64,000 nucleotides of DNA from Oncomelania hupensis (lineage: Eukaryota; Mollusca; Gastropoda; Littorinimorpha; Pomatiopsidae). Shown piece after piece: positions 19,060-30,528 of this stretch. The stretch spans positions 9,691,726-9,755,725 of the forward strand of contig CM072526.1 of assembly GCA_036898135.1 (NCBI GenBank). Direction: 5' to 3'. The number at the start of each line of letters is the position of its first letter. Position 1 is the stretch's first letter. Below the pieces are notes generated by a model. The model was given only the letters and a program-made list of their open reading frames with translations. It ran no database searches and was not told the origin of the DNA. The translations under genes were made by a program, and so were the position numbers.

Positions 19060-19705
19060 ATTCTTACCCCATGTGTTTAGTTATGTGGATTATAGCTGTA
19101 TCCCTGTATTGCAATTGACATGCTGTAACATGATTACTTCATTGTTACCCCATGTGTTTAGTTATGTGGATTATAGCTGTATCCCTGTATTGCAATTGAC
19201 ATGCTGTAACATGATTACTTCATTGTTACCCCATGTGTTTAGTTATGTGATTATAGCTGTATCCCTGTATTGCAATTGACATGATGTAACATCATTACTT
19301 CATTGTTACCCCATGTATTTAGTTATGTGGATTATAGCTGTATCCCTGTATTGCAATTGACATGATGTAACATCATTACTTCATTGTTACCCCATGTGTT
19401 TAGCTATGCGGATTATAGCCGTATCTCTGTATTGCAATTGACATGCTGTAACATCATTACTTCATTGTTACCCCATGTGTTTAGTTATGTGGATTATAGT
19501 TGTATCCCTGTATTGCAATTGACATGCTGTAACATCATTACTTCATTGTTACTCCATGTGTTTAGTTATGTGGATCATAGCTGTATCCCTGTATCGCAAT
19601 TGACATACTGTAACATGATTACTTCATTGTTACCCCATGTGTTTAATTATGCGGATTACAGCTGTATCCATGTATTGCAATTGCCATGCTGTAACATGGT
19701 TATTT
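19060..19705. repeat. 81 bp minisatellite
   Basis: About eight units of 81 bp ('tgtttagttatgtggattat' and 'agctgtatccctgtattgca' form half a unit). Starts at 19074 and 19155 fix the period. The long frames at 19073-19740 are repeat artefacts. Confidence 0.93.
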
Positions 19706-19949
19706 CATTTGTTCAGTTTTATTACACATTAATTATGTAGCTCAATTTAATTTGAGCAAAATTGGTTTAATTAATTTTTGTATGATTTAGTTATATTTTA
19801 CGTTTTACTTTCCGAGCTCTAAAAATAAGAATTTTATATTTGTAACTTTTACTTCAACAGAATTGTGTTTAATGTGGTAGTCTTAATCGCATGTGCAGTG
19901 AACAAAGAGTTAAGATGTTAACACATTTTTATCCATTCTTTATTATAGT
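19706..19949. other. AT-rich spacer, nothing recognised
   Basis: Unique AT-rich sequence between the 81 bp array and a LINE relic. Confidence 0.4.
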
Positions 19950-20270
19950 TGTTTTTACCTACACAATCTGTACTTTCTGTTACAAGTGCGTCCATAGATT
20001 AACCCCTTCCTACCTCACCCAGGATATTCACTTCTACAAGCCATCTAAAAATCAAATCTTCATTCTTCCTCTTACACCCGCATGCTACAAATACCCCGCA
20101 ATAAACTCTCCTCTGCAGGCTGTCGAACCTTTTCAGTGCTTTGTCCTTGAACTTGGAACTCTCTTCCTCTCTCTCTCTTCGCAGCTCTTAGAACATGGCC
20201 ACTTTCAAGTCCAACTTGAATACTCATGTCTTCCTTAAAAATGTCTGATCTCGCCTCCCATCATCATTCC
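19950..20270 (+). pseudogene. relic of a CR1/L2-type LINE reverse transcriptase C-terminus
   Basis: Conceptual translation across two frames gives YKCVHRLTPSYLTQDI, then TFSV..TWNSLP and FKSNLNTHVF. This is the familiar end of CR1/L2-like ORF2 proteins (the 'P-YL' block, 'FS--AP-LWN-LP' and 'FK--LKT-LF'). It has frame breaks and a stop, so it is dead. Confidence 0.6.
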
Positions 20271-20373
20271 TTCTTTTGTGATTCAGACCACCATCGTCAC
20301 ACCGCACGCCCCCATCCTTCTCACTCCTTAACTGCTCTCCTCCTCCCTCTCCCTCCCTCGTCAGTATCAAAAC

Positions 20374-22845
20374 GTTGTGGGCTGGCACTATGCTATAGCC
20401 TATCAACATATAGAACGTGTTGTGGGCTGGTACTATGCTATATCAACATATAGAAAGTGTTGTGGGCTGGTACTATGCTATATCAACATATAGAAAGTGT
20501 TGTGGGCTGGCACTATGCTATAGCCTATCAACATTATAGAAAGTGTTGTGGGCTGTCACTATGCTATAGCCTATCAACATATAGAAAGTGTTGTGGGCTG
20601 GTACTATGATATAGCCTATCAACATTATAGAAAGTGTTGTGGGCTGTCACTATGCTATAGCCTATCAACATATAGAAAGTGTTGTGGGCTGGTACTATGC
20701 TATAGCCTATCAACATATAGAAAGTGTTGTGGGCTGGTACTATGATATAGCCAAGCAACATATAGAAAGTGTTGTGGGCTGGTACTATGCTATAGCCTAT
20801 CAACATTATAGAAAGTGTTGTGGGCTGTCACTATGCTATAGCCTATCAACATATAGAAAGTGTTGTGGGCTGGTACTATGCTATAGCCTATCAACATATA
20901 GAAAGTGTTGTGGGCTGGCACTATGCTATAGCCTATCAACATATAGAAAGTGTTGTGGACTGGTACTATGCTATAGCCTATCAACATATAGAAAGTGTTG
21001 TGGGCTGGCACTATGCTATATCCTATCAACATATAGAAAGTGTTGTGGGCTGGCACTATGCTATAGCCTATCAACATATAGAAAGAGTTGTGGGCTGGTA
21101 CTATGCTATAGCCTATCAACATATAGAAAGTGTTGTGGGCTGGCACTATGCTATAGCCTATCAACATATAGAAAGCGTTGTGTGCTGGCACTATGCTATA
21201 GCCTATCAACATATAGAAAGTGTTGTGGGCTGGCACTATGCTATAGCCTAGCAACATATAGAAAGTTTTGTGTGCTGGTACTATGCTATAGCCTAGCAAC
21301 ATATAGAAAGTGTTGTGGGCTGGCACTATGTTATAGCCTATCAACATATAGAAAGTGTTGTGGGCTGGTACTGTGCTATAGCCTATCAACATATAGAAAG
21401 TGTTGTGGGCTGGCACTATGTTATAGCCTATCAACATATAGAAAGTGTTGTGGGCTGGCACTATGCTATAGCCTAGCAACATATAGAAAGTGTTGGGGGC
21501 TGGCACTATGCTATAGCCTATCAACTTATAGAAAGCGTTGTGGGCTGGCACTATGTTATAGCCTAGCAACATATAGAAAGTGTTGTGGGCTGGCACTATG
21601 CTATAGCCTAGCAACATATAGAAAGTGTTGTGGGCTGGCACTATGTTATAGCCTATCAACATATAGAAAGTGTTGTGGGCTGGCATTATGCTATAGCCTA
21701 TCAACATATAGAAAGCGTTGTGGGCTGGCACTATGCTATAGCCTATCAACATATAGAAAGTGTTGTGGGCTGGTACTATGCTATAGCCTAGCAACATATA
21801 GAAAGTGTTGTGGGCTGGTACTATGCTATAGCCTAGCAACATATAGAAAGTGTTGTGGGCTGGTACTATGCCATAGCCTATCAACATATAGAAAGTGTTG
21901 TGGGCTGGTACTATTGTATAGCCTATCAACATATAGAAAGTGTTGTGGGCTGGCACTATGCTATAGCCTATCAACATATAGAAAGTGTTGTGGGCTGGTA
22001 CTATGCTATAGCCTATCAACATATAGAAAGTGTTGTGGGCTGGCACTATGCTATAGCCTATCAACATATAGAAAGTGTTGTGGGCTGGCACTATGCTAAA
22101 GCCTAGCAACATATAGAAAGTGTTGTGGGCTGGCACTATGCTATAGCCTATCAACATATAGAAAGTGTTGTGGGCTGGCACTATGCTAAAGCCTAGCAAC
22201 ATATAGAAAGTGTTGTGGGCTGGCACTATGCTATAGCCTAGCAACATATAGAAAGTGTTGTGGGCTGGTACTATGTTATAGCCTATCAACATATAGAAAG
22301 TGTTGTGGGCTGGCACTATGCTAAAGCCTAGCAACATATAGAAAGTGTTGTGGGCTGGCACTATGCTATAGCCTAGCAACATATAGAAAGGGTTGTGGGC
22401 TGTCACTATGCTATAGCCTAGCAACATATAGAAAGTGTTGTGGGCTGGCACTATGCTAAAGCCTAGCAACATATAGAAAGTGTTGTGGGCTGGCACTATG
22501 CTAAAGCCTAGCAACATATAGAAAGTGTTGTGGGCTGGCACTATGCTATAGCCTAGCAACATATAGAAAGGGTTGTGGGCTGTCACTATGCTATAGCCTA
22601 GCAACATATAGAAAGTGTTGTGGGCTGGCACTATGCTAAAGCCTAGCAACATATAGAAAGTGTTGTGGGCTGGCACTATGCTATAGCCTAGCAACATATA
22701 GAAAGCGTTGTGGGCTGGTACTATGCTATAGCCTATCAACTTATAGAAAGTGTTGTGGGCTGGTACTATGCTATAGCCTAGCAAACTATAGAAAGTGTTG
22801 TGGGCTGTCACTATGCTATAGCCTAGCAAACTATATAAAGAGTTG
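20374..22845. repeat. 45 bp satellite, ~55 units, with higher-order repeat
   Basis: Unit 'gttgtgggctggcactatgc' plus 'tatagcctatcaacatatag' plus 'aaagt'. Variants (TATCAAC/TAGCAAC, CTATAG/CTAAAG, GGCAC/GGTAC) form a four-unit 180 bp higher-order repeat; 22321-22500 and 22501-22680 are identical. A 691-codon minus-strand frame and a 486-codon plus-strand frame are by-products of the 45 bp period. Confidence 0.97.
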
Positions 22846-25105
22846 GATCCTCTCATTAAATCCATTACTTTCCTTCCACCGAATCAAATGAATTATACAA
22901 ATCTGCAAAGTCATAGTTCGTGTGAGTAAGTGTGTGTGTGTGTGTGTTTGTACATGTTAACTGCGACTTCTGTCGACGAACTCAGGTAAAAGTCACACGT
23001 TCTGTCGACCGCTGATTTGTGACGACGTCGTCAGTTTTTGTGACGACGGTCGCCAGAATTTTTTTGGTCAAAATAGCGTTTTTCACCCCTGTTTAGCCGA
23101 CCGTCGTTGAAATCATGCAAAAAAAACAGTGGTGTCGTCTAAAAGCATAATCTGCCACGTTGGGTTGTGTAGCCTATAACTTACACACTTTGAGCCTGGA
23201 CTTTACACTCCTGCTTGACTCCAGGGCCCCCCTCTCTTCGTGTGTATATGTCGTGACCAATCAGATTGCATCGTGACGTGATTAGCCTACGAGACAACGA
23301 ATTTTCACGAGATATGTCAGTGCGCCATTGTAAACAGATGCCAACACTTGGCAACAGTGTGGTAAGTAAAACTTCTTCTTGTTGGGACTTTAATTTCTTC
23401 ATATGTTATCAGTTTTCAGCTTAGGATTTTTTAGGATTCATTACATATTAAACTGAAAATGACTATATGTAGCACCTGACGAATCGAAGTGAAGAAGATT
23501 AATTTGTGCAGACCCGAGACTGACTTGGCAAAAGAAAACCCAAACTGTGGTGGATTAGTAGCAACAACACATCATTTTTTCGAAACCAAAAAAAAAATTG
23601 TTTTTGCCTAAATTTAATACAGGATAACATGTATATTGCAAAACAAATTCATTTTTTAACATAAGTCGAAAACTTTTTTTTTATAGCCATTAAAGAAAAA
23701 ACGCCGAATCAACAGTTTCAGCTCTTTTTCAATTTTAGGTGACCGGCCGATGGCCTGCTTATATATTAGACAGAATGTTAATTTTACGCTTTAATAAGTT
23801 AGTCCTCGATGTGATCTTTGTAAACAAATTTAAAAAAACTCAAACTTAATGTATCATGCATGTGAAATTATTTGTATTTTGAAGCACTGACCGTAATGTA
23901 GTAGCCATGTTTTGAAGTGTGTAAGCATAAAATAGGCCTATCATTCAGAGTTATTAGGCCTATCACTCAGGGATAACTCTATTTGTCATCACGGACGACA
24001 ACTCTTGGCATGTGTTGATGCTACGTGCAGGAACTAAAAAACACTTTTTCAAGTATTTTACGGTCGAATTTCAAAATTTTTTTGCTTTGACATGGAAATA
24101 GTGCATTCAATTATCTGTACACAAAGTTTTAGCGAGGGGTCTTATTATTTAATAACAATTATCACGATAAAACCCGCTTTTTCACTTGCCATTTCAGCTA
24201 CCAGAACGCGGACGTCTCCTTTTGCAAAAACCCCGAAGCTACAGGCTTTCATTAATAATTATTGGTTAAAATTATTTATTTCTGATACGTTTTCGCTTAG
24301 AAATAGCGCGTAATTTCATACTGCTGTTTTGTGGACACACTTTGGGATAAATCTATTCGTCATCACGGACGACAACTCTTGGCATGTGTTGTTGCTAGGA
24401 TTAGTAGTCTTGTACCTTCACTTTTACCGTCAATTTACCGTCAATAATATGAAATTTGCAGAGCAAGTAAGTACTTTTAGCTAGGAACAAGAGTGTAGGA
24501 GATTCTGGCAAATGTTTTGATTGACAACATTGCAAGTTCCAACACTTCCACGTAAATGCATAAAAACGGCAAAGAATAGACTTACATGTAGGCCTATTCA
24601 GCACCATTTTTACTAGAGTAGTGAAGATAATTTTATAGAAAATTCTCCAATAATATTGACCAACAAAATTATTAACATCATACAAAGCTTCTAACAACAA
24701 CGCAAAATCAAATCAAAGGTAAATACACTGTTATTGCATAAAACAAAACGATCGGATCTATCGTGCGCGTCTCTGACGTAACAGAGCTGAGAGTGGGGGT
24801 GAGAAATATATGCTTGACCTAATTCCACGTACTGACGTAGCAATATCATTATTTATTGCAAATGCTTAATCAGACTAATACTTTGGATAAAAATATAATG
24901 ACTTTTCATTGTTCAGTGGTCCATCCATGTGTGTTCTTTCTTTAAGTCCAAGGATACATTACAACAAAAGGATATAAGAATGTTGCCTTTGTTTATTTTT
25001 GCATCATTCTGCACCTTTTTAAAAAAAAAATTATATATTATAAGCCAAGCCTTCTTTATAATTTTTATGTCACATTTATGTGATAAGAAAACAGGGAAAA
25101 ATGTA
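22846..25105. other. intergenic; one dispersed direct repeat
   Basis: Mostly AT-rich single-copy-looking sequence. A ~58 bp segment ('gtcatcacggacgacaactc' and flanks) occurs at about 23968-24025 and again at 24345-24400. No gene is supported. Confidence 0.4.
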
Positions 25106-25119
25106 TCTGTATCTCTCTT

Positions 25120-25177
<58 letters not shown>

Positions 25178-25190
25178 CCTCTCTCTCCGC
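25106..25190. repeat. (CT)n microsatellite
   Basis: A run of about 35 CT dinucleotides followed by pyrimidine-rich sequence that extends into the splice acceptor at 25216. Confidence 0.9.
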
Positions 25191-25216
25191 CTCAACCCTC
25201 TCCTAACCCATTTCAG

Positions 25217-25363
25217 CAGCAACAGCAACTACATCCACCTCCACAGCTGTCCTCATCGTCGTTGTCTAACCCCCAGAGACCTCCACCGTCTTCTTTTCAG
25301 GGAGCTTCACCCAGGCATCTGTCGCTCGGATCTTCTGCCATGCCTGAGAAGGGCTCAGATCAT
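25217..25363 (+). CDS. candidate exon A, Gln/Pro/Ser-rich, unrecognised gene
   Basis: A long pyrimidine tract and TTTCAG acceptor (25211-25216) precede 147 bases (49 codons) ending at a strong CAT/GTGAGT donor (25363/25364). The product starts QQQQLHPPPQLSSSSLS, then PPPSSFQGASPRHLSLGSS and ends MPEKGSDH. This low-complexity composition is typical of disordered parts of regulatory proteins. Both ends are phase 0 and match exon B. The family is not recognised. Confidence 0.5.
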
Positions 25364-26483
25364 GTGAGTAATGTAAAAGGACATTACTTGTTAGAGTGTA
25401 GCGCTACAAGGCAAATGAACTTTGACATGGATCGATTTAGCTCAAGATGGAAAACAGTGCCAAGCTATGAAGTTTCAGGTTAGCCCCAAGTAGTTTAAGA
25501 TAATGGCACACCAGTCCTACGAAAGTGCACTCCGAAAGCAAAATGTGAAGTATAAGCTGTGTACATCAATTTTGTTAGGCTTTTATTGATTACGATTACT
25601 TTTTCTAGTGTTTACATACACCACCAACCCAAGCTCCATTACCCACCCACTTACCCCCCCCTCCCCCCTCCCCCCCCCCCCACAGATAGCAAAGTTAACA
25701 AGGACGTCGTCACGGGTAGAAAGACATAATATGCATGCGTTCAGTATAAGTGGATGTTTCAGGCATATGTCGAACATCTGTAGGCCTAGACAGTGCTTGT
25801 CGCAGTAGGAGTTGTCATACACATGTGCGTCAAGAATGACTCCCCACTTTGCGTCATTTCTTTATTTTGGGGTCAAATACGCACTGCAGTGCGCAATCGG
25901 GAACACGGAATGGGTATACTACATTTAGCAGACATAGGCGCGTTTGCAACAAAAAAAAAAAAGACAACCCTTATTGGATTTCCTTGTCTGCTACTCGAAC
26001 CAAGCGAGCAATGAAATGGTGGATCGTAATCTTCCATCATATTGGTATTTTTCTCAAGGGATAACAAACATACTGGCCTTAAAAACCAAACAACTAAATC
26101 TATACGTCCCTTGGATTCAGGGTTGGATTTTTATTCGCCATTTCGGGCATTGTGCATGTATTCTGCGTGCTACAACGGGATACATTGCATTTATTGTCAT
26201 TGTAATAAATTGATAAATATTCACATAGTTATATTTTGATTTAAAGCATAATTGTATTTGTTCTGTTGGTTTGTTGTTGATTTAGATAAATGTATTTAAA
26301 TGAAAGTAGCCTTTTGATTTAGATATGCATTTTAATGAAAATAGCCGTTAATTGTAGTTGTTAGATCTGTCAATTGGATGGGTAAAATTATTGATTTAAT
26401 TAACCTGCTATAATTTCTCATCGCTAATAGTCATGTTTCAAAATAATAATGTACAGTAACACAGTACTATAATCTGTTGACAG

Positions 26484-26616
26484 GAATCTGACAACCTAGT
26501 GGATCTGCCAAATACTCCCAACACTGAGCACTGCCGCAGCGGATATAACAGTGATCATGATGATTTGTTTGATGACGTCTGTGACAGCACAATCACTCTA
26601 AATCGGATTGTGACTT
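26484..26616 (+). CDS. candidate exon B, acidic, broken by a MITE
   Basis: A TTGACAG acceptor (26477-26483) starts a phase-0 frame reading ESDNLVDLPNTPNTEHCR, GYNSDHDDLFDDVCDS and TITLNRIVT. At 26617 the hAT-like element begins. The frame reads 24 or so residues into the element and stops, so the present protein would be truncated with a transposon-derived end. Exon A joins it without a frame break. Confidence 0.5.
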
Positions 26617-26713
26617 CAGGAGTGAGATTTAGCGGTCGCCCGGTCGCCCGAGGCGACTTAAAACCGGCTCGGGCGACCTCACTTTATAAGTGAGCCAGCC
26701 CGCCTGGCGACCT

Positions 26714-26750
<37 letters not shown>

Positions 26751-27184
26751 ACTTGCAGACTTTTAGAAGCTCGGTCTGAAGCTAGAGCGTTTTTAGGTCA
26801 CTATTCGTCTGCTACGAGTATGAAGCATACGCGAGCGTCATTTCGCTTTGCCTACTTCCCTTTCGCGCCAAGCACGCTGTCTGCTTTGTTTGTGAAAAAG
26901 ACACTCGCTACAAATTACGTGTATTGTCAAGGTGACGGTTGTTGATCAGAAAATGTGGAACCTTATTTCTAGAATCTACCTCACCACGTCCGAACTCCGT
27001 AGCTACAAGACTCACCAGATCATCCTGAGGCAAGAACCCTCAACGTGATCAACAGACTCCAGCTCATGCAGCAGTATTGAAGTGAACGATTGTCGGGCTG
27101 CCTAAAAACCATGCGGGCTACCTCACTTTACTTACTAGCTAGCCTGGCGGGCTAGTTAGTCTCCTGGGTTAAATCTCACCCCTG
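26617..27184. mobile_element. hAT-like MITE with 5 bp TSD
   Basis: A 568 bp element bounded by inverted CAGGAGTGAGATTTA and TAAATCTCACCCCTG. It is flanked on both sides by GACTT (26612-26616 and 27185-27189). The sub-terminal parts also share an inverted GGCGAC/CGGGCTACCTC-rich zone. It contains a poly-A run of about 39 bases near 26716 and no transposase. CAGG-type ends fit hAT; a 5 bp duplication is shorter than the usual 8 bp but is known for some hAT groups. Confidence 0.8.
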
Positions 27185-27189
27185 GACTT

Positions 27190-27389
27190 TATTCCATCCA
27201 ATGATTCAAGTGGCACTGAATCAAATGACAGCTTAGCCATGGTTTACAGAAATGAACCTGATTCCAGCTACAGTCAAGCCAGGCTTTACAGAATGGGAGC
27301 CACCGTGTTCACTGAAACTAGTGATGAGTCCATGTGCATAGACTTTACTGACACTGCAAAAAAGACTGGCAACAAGCAAATTGGGGCAG
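27190..27389 (+). pseudogene. candidate exon C, separated from exon B by the MITE
   Basis: An open frame reads FIPSNDSSGTESNDSLAM, NEPDSSYSQARLYRMG and TSDESMCIDFTDTAKKTG, and ends at a GCAG/GTACTC donor (27389/27390). Its acidic Ser/Asp-rich style continues exon B. With the MITE and one TSD copy removed, B plus C is 333 bases, but the two open frames differ by one base. So there is either an extra indel or a different splice arrangement. It is treated as the broken half of an exon. Confidence 0.4.
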
Positions 27390-27664
27390 GTACTCTGTTG
27401 CCTCAAACTTCCTTTCTGCTTCTCTGTCCATACGTTCAATGGCCTGCGCTATCAGCTGTCCTTTTTGTTTTTTCAAAACATCAAGATTGTATAGATGATT
27501 GCCCATGTTCCACATTCTCAGGAGGAGCAACTCTCTTTTTACCATCCATACAAGAAACTCCCTCCTGGACATTTTCATTCCCATGTACTTCGCAAATGTC
27601 TAGGGAAGACAGTTTGTCCTATTTGATAATGTAAGCAGTACCTCTTCTTACACAGGCAATGAAA
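27390..27664. other. intron or flank, nothing recognised
   Basis: Frames on both strands are open for about 80 codons, but neither has splice support or a recognisable product. Confidence 0.3.
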
Positions 27665-27800
27665 CATTCATGATTTGGTGAGAAATAGACCAGTGTTTAG
27701 ACTCGTTTTGTGTGAATATTCTGATTTGGCTCTGTGTAGTCCGCTGGACCCTGTAAGGAATGAATAGCTAACTAACTTACTTATTGTTATGCAGAGAAGT

Positions 27801-28503
27801 ACCCCTTGGGGACATGAGCAATCTTGCCACTGTAGATTGTTCTAACCTATAAAGGGAAAAGTGAAAGCCCCAGTTGAAAACCTGTCTTGACTTTGTAGGC
27901 ATGACCGATTCACTGCGGCAACAGTACCCCCGTTGGGGTGCCGGGGGTTTCAGTATAAATAGTATCCCCACTTTCTGGAAATTTAGTGCTTTAAATTCCC
28001 ACTGTCGCTGTCTTTCTCATTTGCTCTTTCTCATTCCTGCTCTGTTCTATCAATCTGCTATACTATCGTCTTCTTCGCTATACCAGTCATCTACCTTTTT
28101 TCTTGAAAACTCTTCCGGGACAAGACTCCTTGTTTGTGTATGAGGTCTGTTGGATCAGCTTGGGAATGTTGGACGCTTTCTGCCAGGTGGTCACTAGGGC
28201 TTCCTATGATGTTATTATTTAGCAATGTAGGCATTTTATATGTATGTGTTTTGTTGATAATTTATAATGATGTTTGTATTCTATTTTGTTTTTGTAAATG
28301 GGGGTTCGATTAGTTGGGGTAAAGCCTCAGCCGTCCCCTGCGTGGGATGTCTTTATTGTAAAGTGACTGGCTGGTGGAGGGCATTCAGTTTTCCCACTAG
28401 GGTTGTATCAGCAGATCTTTTATGCGGATTGGGGGTTGTCCGGTCCTGATTTGGCTCGGAAGAGTCCGCTGGACCTAAAGCAACAATTATGTAATGTAAT
28501 GTA
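27801..28503 (+). mobile_element. family A retroposon, full-length copy
   Basis: A 703 bp element starting ACCCC(TTGGGG), with a second GTTGGGGTGCCGGGGG block, a TATAAATAG box, and a 3' end GTCCGCTGGACCTAAAGCAA followed by (TAATG)n. It is flanked by a 12 bp duplication ATGCAGAGAAGT (27789-27800 and 28504-28515). No tRNA-like promoter and no coding frame are seen. Simple-repeat tails and variable TSDs suggest LINE-driven retroposition. Confidence 0.8.
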
Positions 28504-28955
28504 ATGCAGAGAAGTTTAAAGTCTAACAGGACACTACAGTCAATGATTGTTGGTACCCAAATCCTTTGTGGCATGCGACTGACCTTATATTTTTGTGCTC
28601 CAGATTTCTTTATTTTAGGTTGAAGCTAATAATGTCTAACATCAACAAATTCTGTTTCTTGCTGTCTCATTTCATTTGCATTTTTTTTTTTTTAGCAAGA
28701 ATGTTTGTTTTAAAAATATTTAGTGTGTTAAAGTGAACGATAATTAATGACGCACTACGCAAGATTTGTGAAGCATAGTGCTCTATTCATTTTAGCTGAG
28801 TGATCGCGGCAATTCCCAAAAGCTCTAAAAATAGTATGCAGATGAAAATGAGTGCATTCTGTTACGTGAACAAATTCTGTGTTTCTTGATGTTTCATTTT
28901 ATGTTCATTGTATTTTCTTAGTAAGAATGCTTTTTTTTCATTATTATTTTTTTAT

Positions 28956-29925
28956 CCCCCGTGGGGTTGCCGAGGTATTCTGTATAAATAGTATCTCCAC
29001 TTTCTGGAAATCTAGTTTTTTAAATCCCCACTTCCGCTGTCCTTCTCCTTTGTTCTTTTTCATTCCTACTCTGTTCTATCAATCTACTATCTTTGCTAGA
29101 ACAGTAACCTACCTCCCCCCCCCCCCCCCCCCCCCCCCGTTGGGATGCCAGGAGTTTCTGATAGTATCCCCACTTTCTGGAAATTTAGTGCTTTACATTC
29201 CCACTGTCGCAGTCTTTCTCCTTTGTTCTTTCTCATTCCTGCTCTGTTCTCTCAATCTACTATCTTCCTTCTTCCCTAGACTAGTCACCTACATTTTTTC
29301 TTGAAAACTCTTCCGGGACAAAACTCCTCATTTGTGTGTGAGCTTGGGAATATTGGACGCTTTCTGCCAGGTGGTCACTGGGGCTTTTATGATATTATTA
29401 TTTGGCAGTGCAGGCATTTTATATGTATTTGTTTTGTTGATATTTTATAATGATGTTTATATTCTATTTTATTTTTGTAAACGGGGGTTCGATAAATTAG
29501 AGTATAGACTCAACGTCCCCTGCGTGGGATGTCTTTATTGTAAAGTGACTGGCTGGTGGATTGCCTTCAGTGTTACCACTAGGGTTATTTCGGCAGATCT
29601 TTTATGCTGATTAGGGGTGAGTCCTCTTTCAGTCTTGATTTTGTGGTCCTGATTCGGCTCTTTGCAGTCCGTTGGACCCTTTAAGCAATGAATAACTATT
29701 TTGTTTTTGTAAACGGGGTTTTGATAAATTAGAGTATAGTCTCAGTGTCCCCTGCGTGGGATGCCTTTATAGTACAGTGACCCGCCCGGTGGAGTGCCTG
29801 AAATGTTACCATTAGGGTTGTTTCAGATCTTTTATACGGATCAGGGGTGAGCCCTCTGTCAACCAAGTTGTGGTCCTGATTCAGTTCTTTTCAGTCCGCT
29901 GGACCCTTTAAACAATGACTAACTC
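28956..29925 (+). mobile_element. cluster of partial family A copies
   Basis: Three pieces share the 'agtatccccactttctggaa' and CCGCTGGACC segments with the full-length copies: about 28956-29110, 29111-29700 and 29695-29925. A poly-C run of about 21 bases at 29118 marks one 5' end. Similarity to 27801-28503 is lower, so they are older. Confidence 0.7.
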
Positions 29926-30528
29926 AGTCATTCATTGGGGATAGGGTGGTCATAAAATTGTGAATTTGTACTTGTATATGTGTTTTATACATATTTCTGA
30001 TTTTGTGAGCGATAGACCAATGTTTAGACCTGCTTTGTGTGTCCTGCTTGGCTTTATGTAGCCCGCTAGACCCTGTAATAAGGAATAAGTAGCTAACTAA
30101 CAAACTTGCTGTTATGCAGAGAAGTATAAGGAATGAATAAAGTCTAACATGGGACTACAATCAATGATTGTAGGTACCCAAAACCTTTGTGGCATGCGAC
30201 TGACCTCTTTTTTTTTGTCTATTTATAGCAGCTCCAGATTTCTTTATTTTAGGTTAAAATTAATAATGTCTTACATCAACAAAGTCTGGAATGAATAGTC
30301 AACTAAGTCTGGAATGAATAGTCAACTAACTACATTCTTTTTCATGTAGAATGTTGTCAGTTGGTTTCTCAAGGGCCATGCGAGTCATATGGGCTTTGCC
30401 TTCAAGTTCGTTATTGTTTTATTTCATAATTTGAGGAAATAAATGGATCCATCATCAAGAATATTTGACTTCAGTGTTATATGTGAAAGTCGTGTATGTG
30501 TGTGTGTGCATATATATCCTATCCTATC

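Larger units (their letters stand above)
27665..30300. repeat. local duplication with and without a retroposon
   Basis: 27665-27800 plus 28516-28650 match 29995-30290 as one continuous block ('agaccagtgtttagac' through 'aataatgtctaacatcaaca'). The left copy holds the family A insertion at 27801-28503; the right copy does not. Confidence 0.75.

Noticed and set aside
20639..22865. Frames of 691 and 486 codons with a repeated protein pattern
   Set aside because: They follow a 45 bp tandem repeat, which keeps frames open on both strands; no start context, splice signal or domain supports a protein.
27239..27634. 131-codon plus-strand frame and a 79-codon minus-strand frame over the same DNA
   Set aside because: Beyond the donor at 27389 the plus frame loses its acidic coding style; the minus frame has no splice or family support.
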